DNA of 21,052 nt from assembly GCA_021129895.1 (NCBI GenBank), contig JAJOKL010000115.1, positions 2,812-23,863 on the forward strand, in the 5' to 3' direction. Position numbers and translations under genes: made by a program. Under the pieces are notes generated by a model. The model did not search any database, was not told the origin of the DNA, and saw nothing but the letters and a program-made list of their open reading frames with translations. Of the stretch, positions 13,165 through 19,469 are shown piece by piece. How positions within the stretch are numbered: position 1 is the stretch's first letter; each line of letters starts with the position of its first letter. The DNA comes from Candidatus Bipolaricaulota bacterium (GTDB lineage: Bacteria > Bipolaricaulota > Bipolaricaulia > Bipolaricaulales > Bipolaricaulaceae).

Positions 13165-14367
13165 CTAGCGGGGGAGGAGTTCCACCGTGACCTCGGCCCC
13201 TTTCTGAAAGCCTTCCAGCTCCTCCGGTACCTCCACGATCCCGTCCGCCCCGGTGAGGGAGGACAGGCGGCTTGAGCCGCCGGGCAGGGGATGCACCAGC
13301 ACTTTTTCCCCTTCCCGCTCCAGCCGCACTCGCACGAACTCCCGGGTGCCAAGCGAAGAATGGATCCGGTGGGCGAGCACGCCCTGGACCCTGGGAGGGG
13401 GCGGGCTGGGGCAGCCGAAATACCGCTCCAGCATGGGTTTTAGGAATTGCACCAGGGCGACCCAGGCGGCCACCGGGTAGCCGGGGAGGCCGAACACGGG
13501 GGTCCCCTCTATCAGCCCCAAAAGCAGCGGTTTCCCCGGGGCGATCCCCACCCCGTGCACCAGCACCCGCCCCAGCTCCGCCACGATGGCCGGGGTGAAG
13601 TCCTCCCGGCCCTTGGAGGTGCCGGCGCTGATGGCGATGAAGTCATACCCCTCCTCCAGGGCGGAGAGCACCGCCTGCCGGATCGCCTCCCTTTGGTCGG
13701 GGACGATGGGAGAGAGGTGCGCTTCCCCGCCCCATTCCTCCACGTACCCCAAAAACAGTTGGGAGTTGGTCTCGGGGACCTTTCCCGGCCCCCAATCCCC
13801 CTCCGGGGGCACCAGCTCCGAGCCGGTGGGGATGAACAGGCCCTTAGGCTTCCGCTTCACCCACACGGTGGGGTTCCCGGTAGAGAGGCAGGCGGCGATC
13901 GCCTCCGGCCGGAGCCGGCGGCCTTCCGGGAGGACCTGGGCCCCTTTCGGGAAATCCTCGCCGGGCTCCCGCACGTGTTTGCCTGGGAAGGCCGGCTCAT
14001 AGATCTCCACCCCGCCCTCCACCTCGTGCACCTGCTCGATCACCACCACCGCGTCGTAGGGCTCGGGCAAGGGGTCCCCGGTGCCGATGTATTCGAACCT
14101 TTCCCGGGGGAGGAACTTGGGGGCGTCGCCGCGGGCCCCCAGCGTGTCCTCGCTACGCACCGCGATCCCGTCCATGGCCGCCGAGCGGAAGTGGGGACAG
14201 GGGATGCGGGCGTGGACGGGCCGGCTGGTGACCCGGCCCAGGGCGGCCCGCACCTCCACCTCCTCTTCCTCCGCCCGGAAGAAGCCCACCTCCTCCAGGG
14301 CGGAGGTGAAGGCGGCCTGGGCCTCGGCCAGGGACATCTTGCTCAGGTACCGGGTGCGCCTCACCAT
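13165..14367 (-). CDS. moeA: MoeA-like molybdopterin molybdenumtransferase, divergent paralogue
   Basis: MoeA inserts molybdate or tungstate into adenylylated pterin. The 400 residues carry the full MoeA fold: RSAAMDGIAVR near residue 65, IPTGSELVPPEGDWGPGKVP in the middle, ISAGTSKGREDFT (phosphate-binding-like loop), and VFGLPGYPVAAWV, then the small C-terminal beta domain ending VELLPR. Compared with the canonical paralogue next door, several positions differ: MDGIAV versus MDGYAV, SAGTSKGREDF versus SGGSSVGTRDL, and LPGYP versus LPGNP. These variants recall the archaeal MoeA type that is often fused to a periplasmic-binding-like domain, but no such extension is present here. ATG 14367 overlaps the upstream moeA by 7 bp. 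Last gene of the moaB operon. Confidence 0.88.
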   Translation of the reverse strand: MVRRTRYLSKMSLAEAQAAFTSALEEVGFFRAEEEEVEVRAALGRVTSRPVHARIPCPHFRSAAMDGIAVRSEDTLGARGDAPKFLPRERFEYIGTGDPLPEPYDAVVVIEQVHEVEGGVEIYEPAFPGKHVREPGEDFPKGAQVLPEGRRLRPEAIAACLSTGNPTVWVKRKPKGLFIPTGSELVPPEGDWGPGKVPETNSQLFLGYVEEWGGEAHLSPIVPDQREAIRQAVLSALEEGYDFIAISAGTSKGREDFTPAIVAELGRVLVHGVGIAPGKPLLLGLIEGTPVFGLPGYPVAAWVALVQFLKPMLERYFGCPSPPPPRVQGVLAHRIHSSLGTREFVRVRLEREGEKVLVHPLPGGSSRLSSLTGADGIVEVPEELEGFQKGAEVTVELLPR

Positions 14368-15587
14368 ATCTCCACCCGCACCTGCTCCCCTTTTTCCAGG
14401 CCTTCGCTCTCCGCCGGGATGGTGACCAACCCGTCCGCCTCCGCCAGGCTGGAGATGGCCCCGGACTGGGCCAGGATCGGCTCGGCGAGGAGTCGCCCCT
14501 CGCGCCTCACCAGCCGCACCCGCAGGAAGTCCAGCCGGCCCTTGGCCGAGGGCACGGGCCTGGCTAGCTCGGCCAGGGCGATGGGCCGCCGCGGGCGCTC
14601 CTTTTCCCCCAGCAGCCGCTGGAGGATGGGGATCACCAGTACCTCACAGGTCACCATGGCCGAGACCGGATTCCCGGGAAGCCCCACGACGGCCTTCCCA
14701 TCAGAAATGCCCAGGATGGTGGGCTTCCCGGGCTTGATCCTGAGTCCGTGGACCAGTACCTCCCCCAGCTCGGAGAGCACCGTCAGGGTGAGGTCGCGGG
14801 TCCCCACCGAGGAGCCCCCGGAGAGGAGCACCAGGTCGTTTTCCCCTAGCGCCTCCCGGGTCTTCACAAGGAGACTTTCCGCCTCGTCGGGGACGATCCC
14901 GTAGAGCTTGGGCACCGCCCCGGCCTCCTCAAGCTGCGCCCGGAGGGTGTAGGAGTTGATGTCGCGGATCTGGCCGGGCCTCGGCTCTTCGGTGGGGGGC
15001 ACCAGTTCCTCCCCGGTGGAGATGATCCCCACCCGCACCCTGCGGACCACCTGCACCTCGGTGATCCCCACCCCGAGCAGGGCCCCGATATCCTGGGGCC
15101 GGAGCCGGTGCCCTTTTTCGAAGATCTCCTGGCCCGCCCGCAGATCCTCGTCGGGCGCCATCACGTTCGCCCCCGGGGCCACCGGGGAGAAGACCAGCAC
15201 CTCTTTGGATGCGGGCCGCTCCGTGTCCTCCACCGGCACCACCGCATCCGCCCCGGGGGGCAAGGCCCCACCGGTGGGGATGGCCACCGCCTCCCCCGGG
15301 GCCAAGGGCGGGTGGAGGTCCGGGGGCTGGCCGATCTTCACCTCCCCGGCCAGGCGCAACTTGGCAGGGGCGCCCTCCGAGGCGCCGAACGTGTCTTGGG
15401 CCCGCACGGCGTACCCGTCCATGGTGGCTCGGGCGAACCCCGGGAGGTCAGCGGGGGCCCGGACGGCGGCCGCCAGGGCCCGCCCCCGGGCCTCCTGGGG
15501 GGGGACGACCTCGGCCTCCTCCAAGGGGTGAAACCGCGCCCTCACGATGTCCAGGGCCTCGTCCAGCGCTTTCGTTCTGAAAAACAT
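14361..15587 (-). CDS. moeA: molybdopterin molybdenumtransferase MoeA, canonical paralogue
   Basis: Final step of Mo/W-pterin assembly: metal insertion with release of AMP. The 408 residues have the standard motifs: FARATMDGYAVRAQDT (near 50-65), the ATPTGG-like stretch IPTGGALPPGADAVVPVEDT, IISTGEELVPPTEEPRPGQI, LLSGGSSVGTRDLT, and VVGLPGNPVSAMVTCEVLV, then a beta-barrel C-terminus. Start ATG 15587 is chosen because MFFRTKALDEALDIV fits the family N-terminus and the ATG is 5 nt after the moaA stop; the longer frame up to 15644 lies inside moaA. Being the more typical of two adjacent MoeA genes, it is likely the housekeeping enzyme. In tungsten-using archaea two paralogues are thought to separate Mo from W insertion; that role here is inference. 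Confidence 0.93.
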   Translation of the reverse strand: MFFRTKALDEALDIVRARFHPLEEAEVVPPQEARGRALAAAVRAPADLPGFARATMDGYAVRAQDTFGASEGAPAKLRLAGEVKIGQPPDLHPPLAPGEAVAIPTGGALPPGADAVVPVEDTERPASKEVLVFSPVAPGANVMAPDEDLRAGQEIFEKGHRLRPQDIGALLGVGITEVQVVRRVRVGIISTGEELVPPTEEPRPGQIRDINSYTLRAQLEEAGAVPKLYGIVPDEAESLLVKTREALGENDLVLLSGGSSVGTRDLTLTVLSELGEVLVHGLRIKPGKPTILGISDGKAVVGLPGNPVSAMVTCEVLVIPILQRLLGEKERPRRPIALAELARPVPSAKGRLDFLRVRLVRREGRLLAEPILAQSGAISSLAEADGLVTIPAESEGLEKGEQVRVEIW

Positions 15588-15592
15588 TTCGG

Positions 15593-16567
15593 TCAGCCGC
15601 CCAGGTCGGCCATCGGAGTGGTGGTCTCCTGGCTTTCGCCCCACCCGTGCCCGGAGGGTTTCGTATTGACCGCCTGGAGGAACAGTTTTCTCACCGTCAC
15701 CTCATTCCCCTTCCGCAAGGGCTCTCGCAGGGAAAGCCCGTGGTCGTGAGCTAGACAGGGGCGCAGCTCGCCGGCGGCGGTGAGGCGGATCCGGTTGCAG
15801 TCGGCGCAGAAGGGCTCCGAAAGCGGGGCGATGAACCCGATCGCCCCGGGGTAGCCCTCGACCCGGAAGTAGCGGGCGGGGCCGTTTCCCGGAGCGGCCT
15901 CCGCCGGGAGCAGCGGAAGTTCGGCCGCAAGCAGCCGCCGCACCTCGGGGACGGGCAGGTGGGCGGCCGGCCAAAGGCCACTTGCCACCGCCTCCCCCAC
16001 CGGCATGAGCTCGATGAACCGGATGGTAAGCCCCCTATCCAAGGCGAACAGGGCCAGCTCCACTAGTTCCTCGTCGTTGATCCCCCGCATGGCCACCGTG
16101 TTCAGCTTGACCGGCGCCAGCCCTGCTTCCTGGGCGGCTTCGATCCCGGCCAGCACCTCACCGAGGTCCCCTCCCCGGGTGATCCGGCGGAAGCGGTCCG
16201 GGCTGAGAGAATCCAGGCTGACGTTCACCCGGTCCAGCCCGGCCCGCTTGAGCTCGCCGGCCAGCTCGGCCAGGCGAAGCCCGTTGGTGGAGAGGGAAAG
16301 GTCGGCGATGGGGCAGCCCTCCCGCAGCATGCGGATGAGCCCGCTGATCCCCCGGCGCACCAGGGGCTCCCCTCCGGTGATCCGCACCCGGTCGATCCCG
16401 AGCTCGCAGGCGATCCGCACCGCCTGGACGATCTCCTCGAAGCTGAGGAGGTCCTCCCGCGGGGCCTCATTGCAGGCGGCCGAACGGCAGTAAACGCAGC
16501 TGAGGTTACACCGATCGGTCACCGACAGGCGCAGGTAGCGAATGGTCCGGCCTTGGCCGTCGATCAT
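15593..16567 (-). CDS. moaA: GTP 3',8-cyclase MoaA
   Basis: MoaA is a radical-SAM enzyme that starts Mo/W cofactor synthesis by converting GTP to 3',8-cyclo-GTP. The 324 residues contain the N-terminal radical-SAM cluster ligands C20, C24 and C27 in CNLSCVYC, the SAM motif ITGGEP, the second cluster CADCNRIRLTAAGELRPC near the C-terminus, and the required terminal Gly-Gly (MADLGG), so all known essentials are present. ATG 16567 overlaps the moaB stop as ATGA; the longer in-frame extension upstream is a shadow of moaB. Iron-sulphur clusters imply anaerobic or protected conditions. Order moaB-moaA-moeA-moeA in one operon. Confidence 0.95.
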   Translation of the reverse strand: MIDGQGRTIRYLRLSVTDRCNLSCVYCRSAACNEAPREDLLSFEEIVQAVRIACELGIDRVRITGGEPLVRRGISGLIRMLREGCPIADLSLSTNGLRLAELAGELKRAGLDRVNVSLDSLSPDRFRRITRGGDLGEVLAGIEAAQEAGLAPVKLNTVAMRGINDEELVELALFALDRGLTIRFIELMPVGEAVASGLWPAAHLPVPEVRRLLAAELPLLPAEAAPGNGPARYFRVEGYPGAIGFIAPLSEPFCADCNRIRLTAAGELRPCLAHDHGLSLREPLRKGNEVTVRKLFLQAVNTKPSGHGWGESQETTTPMADLGG

Positions 16568-17067
16568 CCGTGCCTCTCCAGCTCGTAGGCGGCGTGGCCC
16601 AACACGGGCAGGATCAGCTTGTCCATGGCCAGGGCCACGGCCCCAGTGGACCCGGGCAGGGCAAAGATGAGTTTCCTCCCCATGAGCCCGGCCAGGGCCC
16701 GGCTCAGCATGGCGAACGCCCCCACCTCCTGGAAGCTCAGGGAGCGGAACAGCTCCCCGAAGCCGGGGATTTCCTTGGTGAGGAACGGGGCGATGGCCTC
16801 GCAGGTCACGTCCCGGGGGGAGATCCCGGTGCCCCCGTTCAGGATGACGGCCTGGGCGGCTTGATCGCCTTCGATCTCTTCCAGGATTTCTCGGATCTGT
16901 TCTGGCTCGTCCCGCACCAGGCGATAGCCCACCACCCGATGCCCGGCGGCGGCGAGCCTTTCCCGGATCAGCCTTCCGCTCTCGTCGGTGTCCTCGGTCC
17001 GGGTGTCGCTCACCGTGACCACCCAGCACCGGACCCCAGACAGCTCTCGGCGTTCATGTGATCCCAT
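16564..17067 (-). CDS. moaB: molybdopterin adenylyltransferase MoaB/Mog
   Basis: MoaB/Mog activates molybdopterin by adenylylation before MoeA inserts metal; in archaea MoaB does this for tungsten cofactor. The 167 residues show WVVTVSDTRTEDTDESGR near the N-terminus, VILNGGTGISPRDVTCEAI, and the late segment ALPGSTGAVALAMDKLILPV, the hallmark of the family. ATG 17067 is preferred over the longer frame since AGGAG lies 8 nt upstream and MGSHERRELSG is a typical leader; family members begin near this point. It is the first gene of the moaB-moaA-moeA-moeA operon. Whether it is MoaB or MogA in the strict sense cannot be decided, but hexameric MoaB-like length favours MoaB. Confidence 0.9.
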   Translation of the reverse strand: MGSHERRELSGVRCWVVTVSDTRTEDTDESGRLIRERLAAAGHRVVGYRLVRDEPEQIREILEEIEGDQAAQAVILNGGTGISPRDVTCEAIAPFLTKEIPGFGELFRSLSFQEVGAFAMLSRALAGLMGRKLIFALPGSTGAVALAMDKLILPVLGHAAYELERHG

Positions 17068-17075
17068 TCTGTACG

Positions 17076-17092
17076 CTCCTGGGGCAAGTATA
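17076..17092 (-). promoter_or_regulatory. putative moaB -10 box and ribosome-binding site
   Basis: TATACT (complement of 17087-17092) is followed by AGGAG (complement of 17076-17080) and the ATG at 17067. The transcript start predicted from the box would fall at the edge of the ribosome site, giving a very short leader. The -35 region (about 17110-17115) is poor. Confidence 0.35.
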
Positions 17093-17105
17093 ACGTTGGT
17101 GGCAC

Positions 17106-17182
17106 CGGGACAGGTGCGCCTGCCCCGCAAACCTCAGAAGAGCGGGGTTGGAGGTTTGGAATTGGGAACCAGCGATCTGGTT
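17106..17182. promoter_or_regulatory. two inverted repeats in the moaB-paaI divergent region
   Basis: GGGACAGG-TGCG-CCTGCCCC (about 17107-17126, one mismatch) lies over the expected moaB -35 region, and AACCAG-CGAT-CTGGTT (17167-17182, perfect arms) lies between the divergent genes. Both have the size of operators for dimeric repressors. No known ModE or TunR consensus is recognised, so the regulator is unknown. Confidence 0.3.
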
Positions 17183-17269
17183 GCAGGGCCCCTTTTGACG
17201 CTGCGCCAGGAAAGGCAGGGCGCAAGGCGATTGACATGAGGAGCTTGGCTTTCGCAACAGGCTCTTGGG

Positions 17270-17275
17270 TAAGAT
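17270..17275 (+). promoter_or_regulatory. -10-like box TAAGAT just before the thioesterase gene
   Basis: TAAGAT ends 6 nt before the ATG at 17282, no Shine-Dalgarno sequence intervenes, and only a weak TTGGCT (17245-17250) could serve as -35. The good TTGACA at 17231-17236 has no -10 at normal spacing. Confidence 0.35.
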
Positions 17276-17281
17276 GGGGCG

Positions 17282-17746
17282 ATGGAGAAGCGGATGGAGC
17301 TTCCGAGGTACCCGGGCTGTTTCGTGTGCGGGGACGGTCGGGAGAACCCGGCGGCGCTTGGCCTGCGCTGTTTCTTCGAAGACGGGGTGGTACAGGCCTC
17401 CTTCGTTCCCAGGGAGCAGCACGCTGGCTATCCTGGGATCGTCCACGGGGGGATACTGGCCAGCCTTCTCGACGAGGCTTCCATCTGGGCCGCCTCGATG
17501 GCTGCCCAGGCCCTTTGTGTCACCCGGAGCCTGGAGGTGGAGTACCTGCGGCCGGCCAAGGTGGGCGAGCCCCTCGAGATCCGGGCTTGGGTGGTGGGCC
17601 AGGAGGGGCGCACCCTGTGTGTGCAGGCCAAAGTGGAGGGTCCAACCGGGGTGGTGCTGGCCCGAAGCCAGGGCAGCTTCTTCCCCCGGTTCCGGCGGGA
17701 GTGGACCCGCCTGTTCGGGCCCTCAGAGGAGGACCAGGGGGAATGA
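17282..17746 (+). CDS. PaaI-like hotdog-fold thioesterase
   Basis: A cytoplasmic acyl-CoA thioesterase-like protein of 154 residues with a single hotdog domain. The central-helix motif HGGILASLLDEASIWAA (about residues 55-71) is the PaaI/4HBT active-site pattern, followed by SLEVEYLRPAKVGEPLEIRA, the typical second half. The N-terminus has CFVCG, found in a subgroup of thioesterases with a small Cys pair before the fold. ATG 17282 is used; ATG 17294, in frame, gives MELPRYPGC and cannot be excluded. The stop overlaps the A of a following ATGA, and the adenosine-kinase gene follows 14 nt later with its own strong ribosome site. The physiological acyl-CoA is unknown. Confidence 0.82.
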   Translation: MEKRMELPRYPGCFVCGDGRENPAALGLRCFFEDGVVQASFVPREQHAGYPGIVHGGILASLLDEASIWAASMAAQALCVTRSLEVEYLRPAKVGEPLEIRAWVVGQEGRTLCVQAKVEGPTGVVLARSQGSFFPRFRREWTRLFGPSEEDQGE

Positions 17747-17747
17747 A

Positions 17748-17756
17748 AAAGGAGGT
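17748..17756 (+). promoter_or_regulatory. strong Shine-Dalgarno that fixes the start of the adenosine-specific kinase gene
   Basis: AAAGGAGGT is a near-complete anti-16S match and ends 4 nt before ATG 17761. This favours 17761 over the in-frame ATG at 17743, which overlaps the thioesterase stop. Confidence 0.7.
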
Positions 17757-17760
17757 GGTC

Positions 17761-18243
17761 ATGGAGCTCAAGCTGGTGAAGATCGAGAAGCCGGACGAGG
17801 TGAACCTGATCCTGGGGCAATCCCATTTCATCAAGACGGTGGAGGACCTGCACGAGACCATCGTGACCCAAGTGCCAGGGGCCAAGTTCGGCTTGGCCTT
17901 CTGCGAGTCCTCCGGCCCGGCCCTGGTACGCTGGTCCGGCACCGACGAGGAGCTCACCGAGCTCGCCAGGAGGAACGCCCTGGCCCTTTCCGCCGGCCAC
18001 GTGTTCATCATCTTGATGCGGGACTTCTACCCGATAAACGTGCTCAACGCGATCAAGATGGTGCCGGAGGTGTGCCGCATCTTCTGCGCCACCGCCAACC
18101 CGGTGCAGGTGGTGCTGGCCGAGACCGAGCAAGGCCGGGGGGTGCTGGGGGTGATCGACGGGGTCAAGACGAAGGGCGTGGAGTCCGACGCCGAGATCGC
18201 CCAGCGCAAGGAGTTCCTGCGGAAGATCGGCTACAAGCTCTAG
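17761..18243 (+). CDS. adenosine-specific kinase (DUF355 family)
   Basis: This 160-residue protein is a full-length member of the small family typified by an adenosine-specific kinase from the archaeon Pyrobaculum; it is found in archaea and scattered thermophilic bacteria. Recognisable segments are the opening MELKLVKIEKPDEVNLILGQ then SHFIKTVEDLHETI, PGAKFGLAFCESSGPALVRW, FYPINVLNAIKMVPEVCRIF followed by CATANPVQVVLAETEQGRG, then VLGVIDG. The strong ribosome site fixes ATG 17761. Biochemical assignment rests on a structural genomics study in one homologue, so the true cellular role may be different. It lies between a thioesterase and a Ub-Mut7C gene, with no clear pathway link; a role in adenosine recycling from S-adenosylmethionine chemistry (MoaA is a radical-SAM enzyme) is only a guess. 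Confidence 0.85.
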   Translation: MELKLVKIEKPDEVNLILGQSHFIKTVEDLHETIVTQVPGAKFGLAFCESSGPALVRWSGTDEELTELARRNALALSAGHVFIILMRDFYPINVLNAIKMVPEVCRIFCATANPVQVVLAETEQGRGVLGVIDGVKTKGVESDAEIAQRKEFLRKIGYKL

Positions 18244-18250
18244 CTCAGGC

Positions 18251-18269
18251 CTCGGTTCGCGGAACCGGG
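18251..18269. terminator. short hairpin after the adenosine-specific kinase gene
   Basis: CGGTTC-GCG-GAACCG (18253-18267) forms a perfect 6-bp stem with a 3-nt loop, extendable by one G-T and one C-G pair to 18251-18269. It starts 8 nt after the stop codon. There is no following T-run, so it may be a weak or factor-dependent terminator or a processing site. Confidence 0.4.
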
Positions 18270-18366
18270 CTGGTCCTTAAGGCAGCCTGTTGGGATGGCC
18301 ACTTGGCACTGGGTCCCTTCAGGGAGGGCGCAAAGCTGATGGATGAGCGGCTTTCGCAATGGATTC

Positions 18367-18372
18367 TAGAAT
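18367..18372 (+). promoter_or_regulatory. -10-like box TAGAAT just before the Ub-Mut7C gene
   Basis: TAGAAT ends 8 nt before ATG 18381. It supports that start, again in the leaderless arrangement. No clear -35 is visible. Confidence 0.35.
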
Positions 18373-18380
18373 CAGGGGCC

Positions 18381-19130
18381 ATGGCCCAGGCCACGTTCAG
18401 GTTCTACGCGGAGCTCAACGATTTCCTCCCCGCGGAGCGGCGGGGGCGGGGGTTTTCCTATCGGTTCCGCGGTAGCCCCGCGGTGAAGGACGCCATCGAG
18501 GCCCTGGGGGTGCCCCATGTGGAGGTGGACCTGATCCTGGTCAACGGGGAGTCGGTCCCCTTCTCTTATCGCCTCCGGGATGGGGATCGGGTGGCGGTGT
18601 ATCCGGTGTTCGAGTCCCTGGACATCTCCCCCCTGATCAGGCTCAGGCCCCGCCCCCTCAGGCGGCCGGCGTTCGTGGCCGATGTGCACTTGAGAAGGCT
18701 TGCTCGCCTGCTCCGGCTCTTGGGCCTGGACGTCTCCTTTCTGCCTCACGCGGAGGACGAGGAGTTGGTGGAGGTTTCCGTGCGGGAGAAGAGGATCCTC
18801 CTCACCCGGGACCGTCAGCTCCTAAAGCACGGCCGGCTCACCCACGGCTACTTCGTGCGGGCGGAACAGCCCCTGGAGCAGGCCCGGGAGGTGGTGCGCC
18901 GGTTCGACCTCGTCGGAGAGGTGAGCCCGTTCAGCCGCTGTCTTGAGTGCGGCGCCCTTCTCACGAAGGTGAGGAAGGAGGAGGTGGCGGACAGGATCCC
19001 GCCCCGGACCGCGGCCTGGCTCTCCGAGTACGTGCTCTGTTCGGGCTGTGGCAAGCTCTACTGGCGGGGCACCCATTTCCGCCGTCTGGAGCGGCTGGTG
19101 GCCGAGATCCTCGCCCGCGGCTCAGGGTGA
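18381..19130 (+). CDS. Ub-Mut7C protein: ubiquitin-like domain fused to a PIN-like RNase domain with zinc ribbon
   Basis: Residues 1-85 or so (ATFRFYAELNDFLPAERR to the strand RVAVYPVFESLDISPL) form a beta-grasp domain related to MoaD/ThiS, known as Ub-Mut7C. From about 92 the Mut7-C domain follows: FVADVHLRRLARLLRLLGLD with its acidic residue, ILLTRDRQLLKHG, THGYFVRA, and a zinc ribbon with CLEC and CSGCG ending in YWRGTHFRRL. Mut7-C is a PIN-fold predicted RNase. ATG 18381 gives 249 residues, the usual length and N-terminus; ATG 18339, with AGGGAGGG upstream, would add 14 residues. The beta-grasp part lacks a free terminal Gly-Gly, so it is unlikely to act as the sulphur carrier MoaD. Location beside cofactor genes is suggestive but function is unproven. 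Confidence 0.85.
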   Translation: MAQATFRFYAELNDFLPAERRGRGFSYRFRGSPAVKDAIEALGVPHVEVDLILVNGESVPFSYRLRDGDRVAVYPVFESLDISPLIRLRPRPLRRPAFVADVHLRRLARLLRLLGLDVSFLPHAEDEELVEVSVREKRILLTRDRQLLKHGRLTHGYFVRAEQPLEQAREVVRRFDLVGEVSPFSRCLECGALLTKVRKEEVADRIPPRTAAWLSEYVLCSGCGKLYWRGTHFRRLERLVAEILARGSG

Positions 19131-19469
19131 ACCACCAAGCCCGGTTAACAGGGCAAAAGGGGCCTCTCTCTGTGTTCAACGAGCCCCGTGCTCTCTTCGT
19201 AGGTTGGGCTTTCGGGGTCTCTTCCGCGGTCTCTCTTGCCGCCCCTGGTGGGAGAAGACCGGGGTGAGGGGGAAGCCAGTTTTCCGACCCTACTGCTCCC
19301 TCTCCCCCGGTGGGAGAGGGTTGGGGTGAGGGGGATTTATCCACCCCCACCCCAGCCCTCCCATGCAGGGGGAGGGGATAAGCGATGGAGAACTGTCCGC
19401 CCACCCAGCTCCCCCGTCGAGAGGGGCACCACGGCTGGATCCTCATTTCTCAGCCCGGAAATCTCCGCC
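19131..19469. other. repeat-rich spacer between convergent Ub-Mut7C and lgt genes
   Basis: About 340 bases without a gene. The middle holds three related GGGAGAGG-TTGGGGTGAGGG units (listed separately). I see no tRNA, no intrinsic terminator with a T-run and no reading frame of coding quality. The repeats may provide transcription stop signals for both flanking genes. Confidence 0.55.
19242..19378. repeat. REP/BIME-like intergenic repeats (two direct copies and one inverted copy)
   Basis: Copy A is about 19242-19273 and copy B 19297-19335, both reading CTCCC(N)GGTGGGAGA.. then GGGGTGAGGGGGA. Copy C (about 19343-19378) is the reverse complement, so B and C face each other around ATTTATCC (19335-19342) and could form a long G/C hairpin. 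CTCTCCC-GGGAGAGG-GGGGTGAGGG elements of this kind are widespread between genes in GC-rich environmental bacteria. Confidence 0.6.

Noticed and set aside
13447..14904. Long plus-strand frame (485 residues) opposite the moeA genes
   Set aside because: Antisense to two well-conserved MoeA proteins, with His/Gly/Pro-rich composition and no recognisable motif.
17231..17236. Consensus TTGACA as -35 of the thioesterase gene
   Set aside because: No -10-like hexamer occurs 16-18 bp downstream (the sequence there is CGCAACAG); TAAGAT is 33 bp away.
18381..18640. Beta-grasp domain of the Ub-Mut7C protein as the missing MoaD
   Set aside because: MoaD needs a free C-terminal Gly-Gly for thiocarboxylation; here the domain continues into Mut7-C without Gly-Gly.
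19131..19469. CRISPR-like array in the repeat-rich spacer
   Set aside because: There are only three related units, one inverted, with unequal spacing and G/C-rich hairpin character; no direct repeat with uniform spacers.
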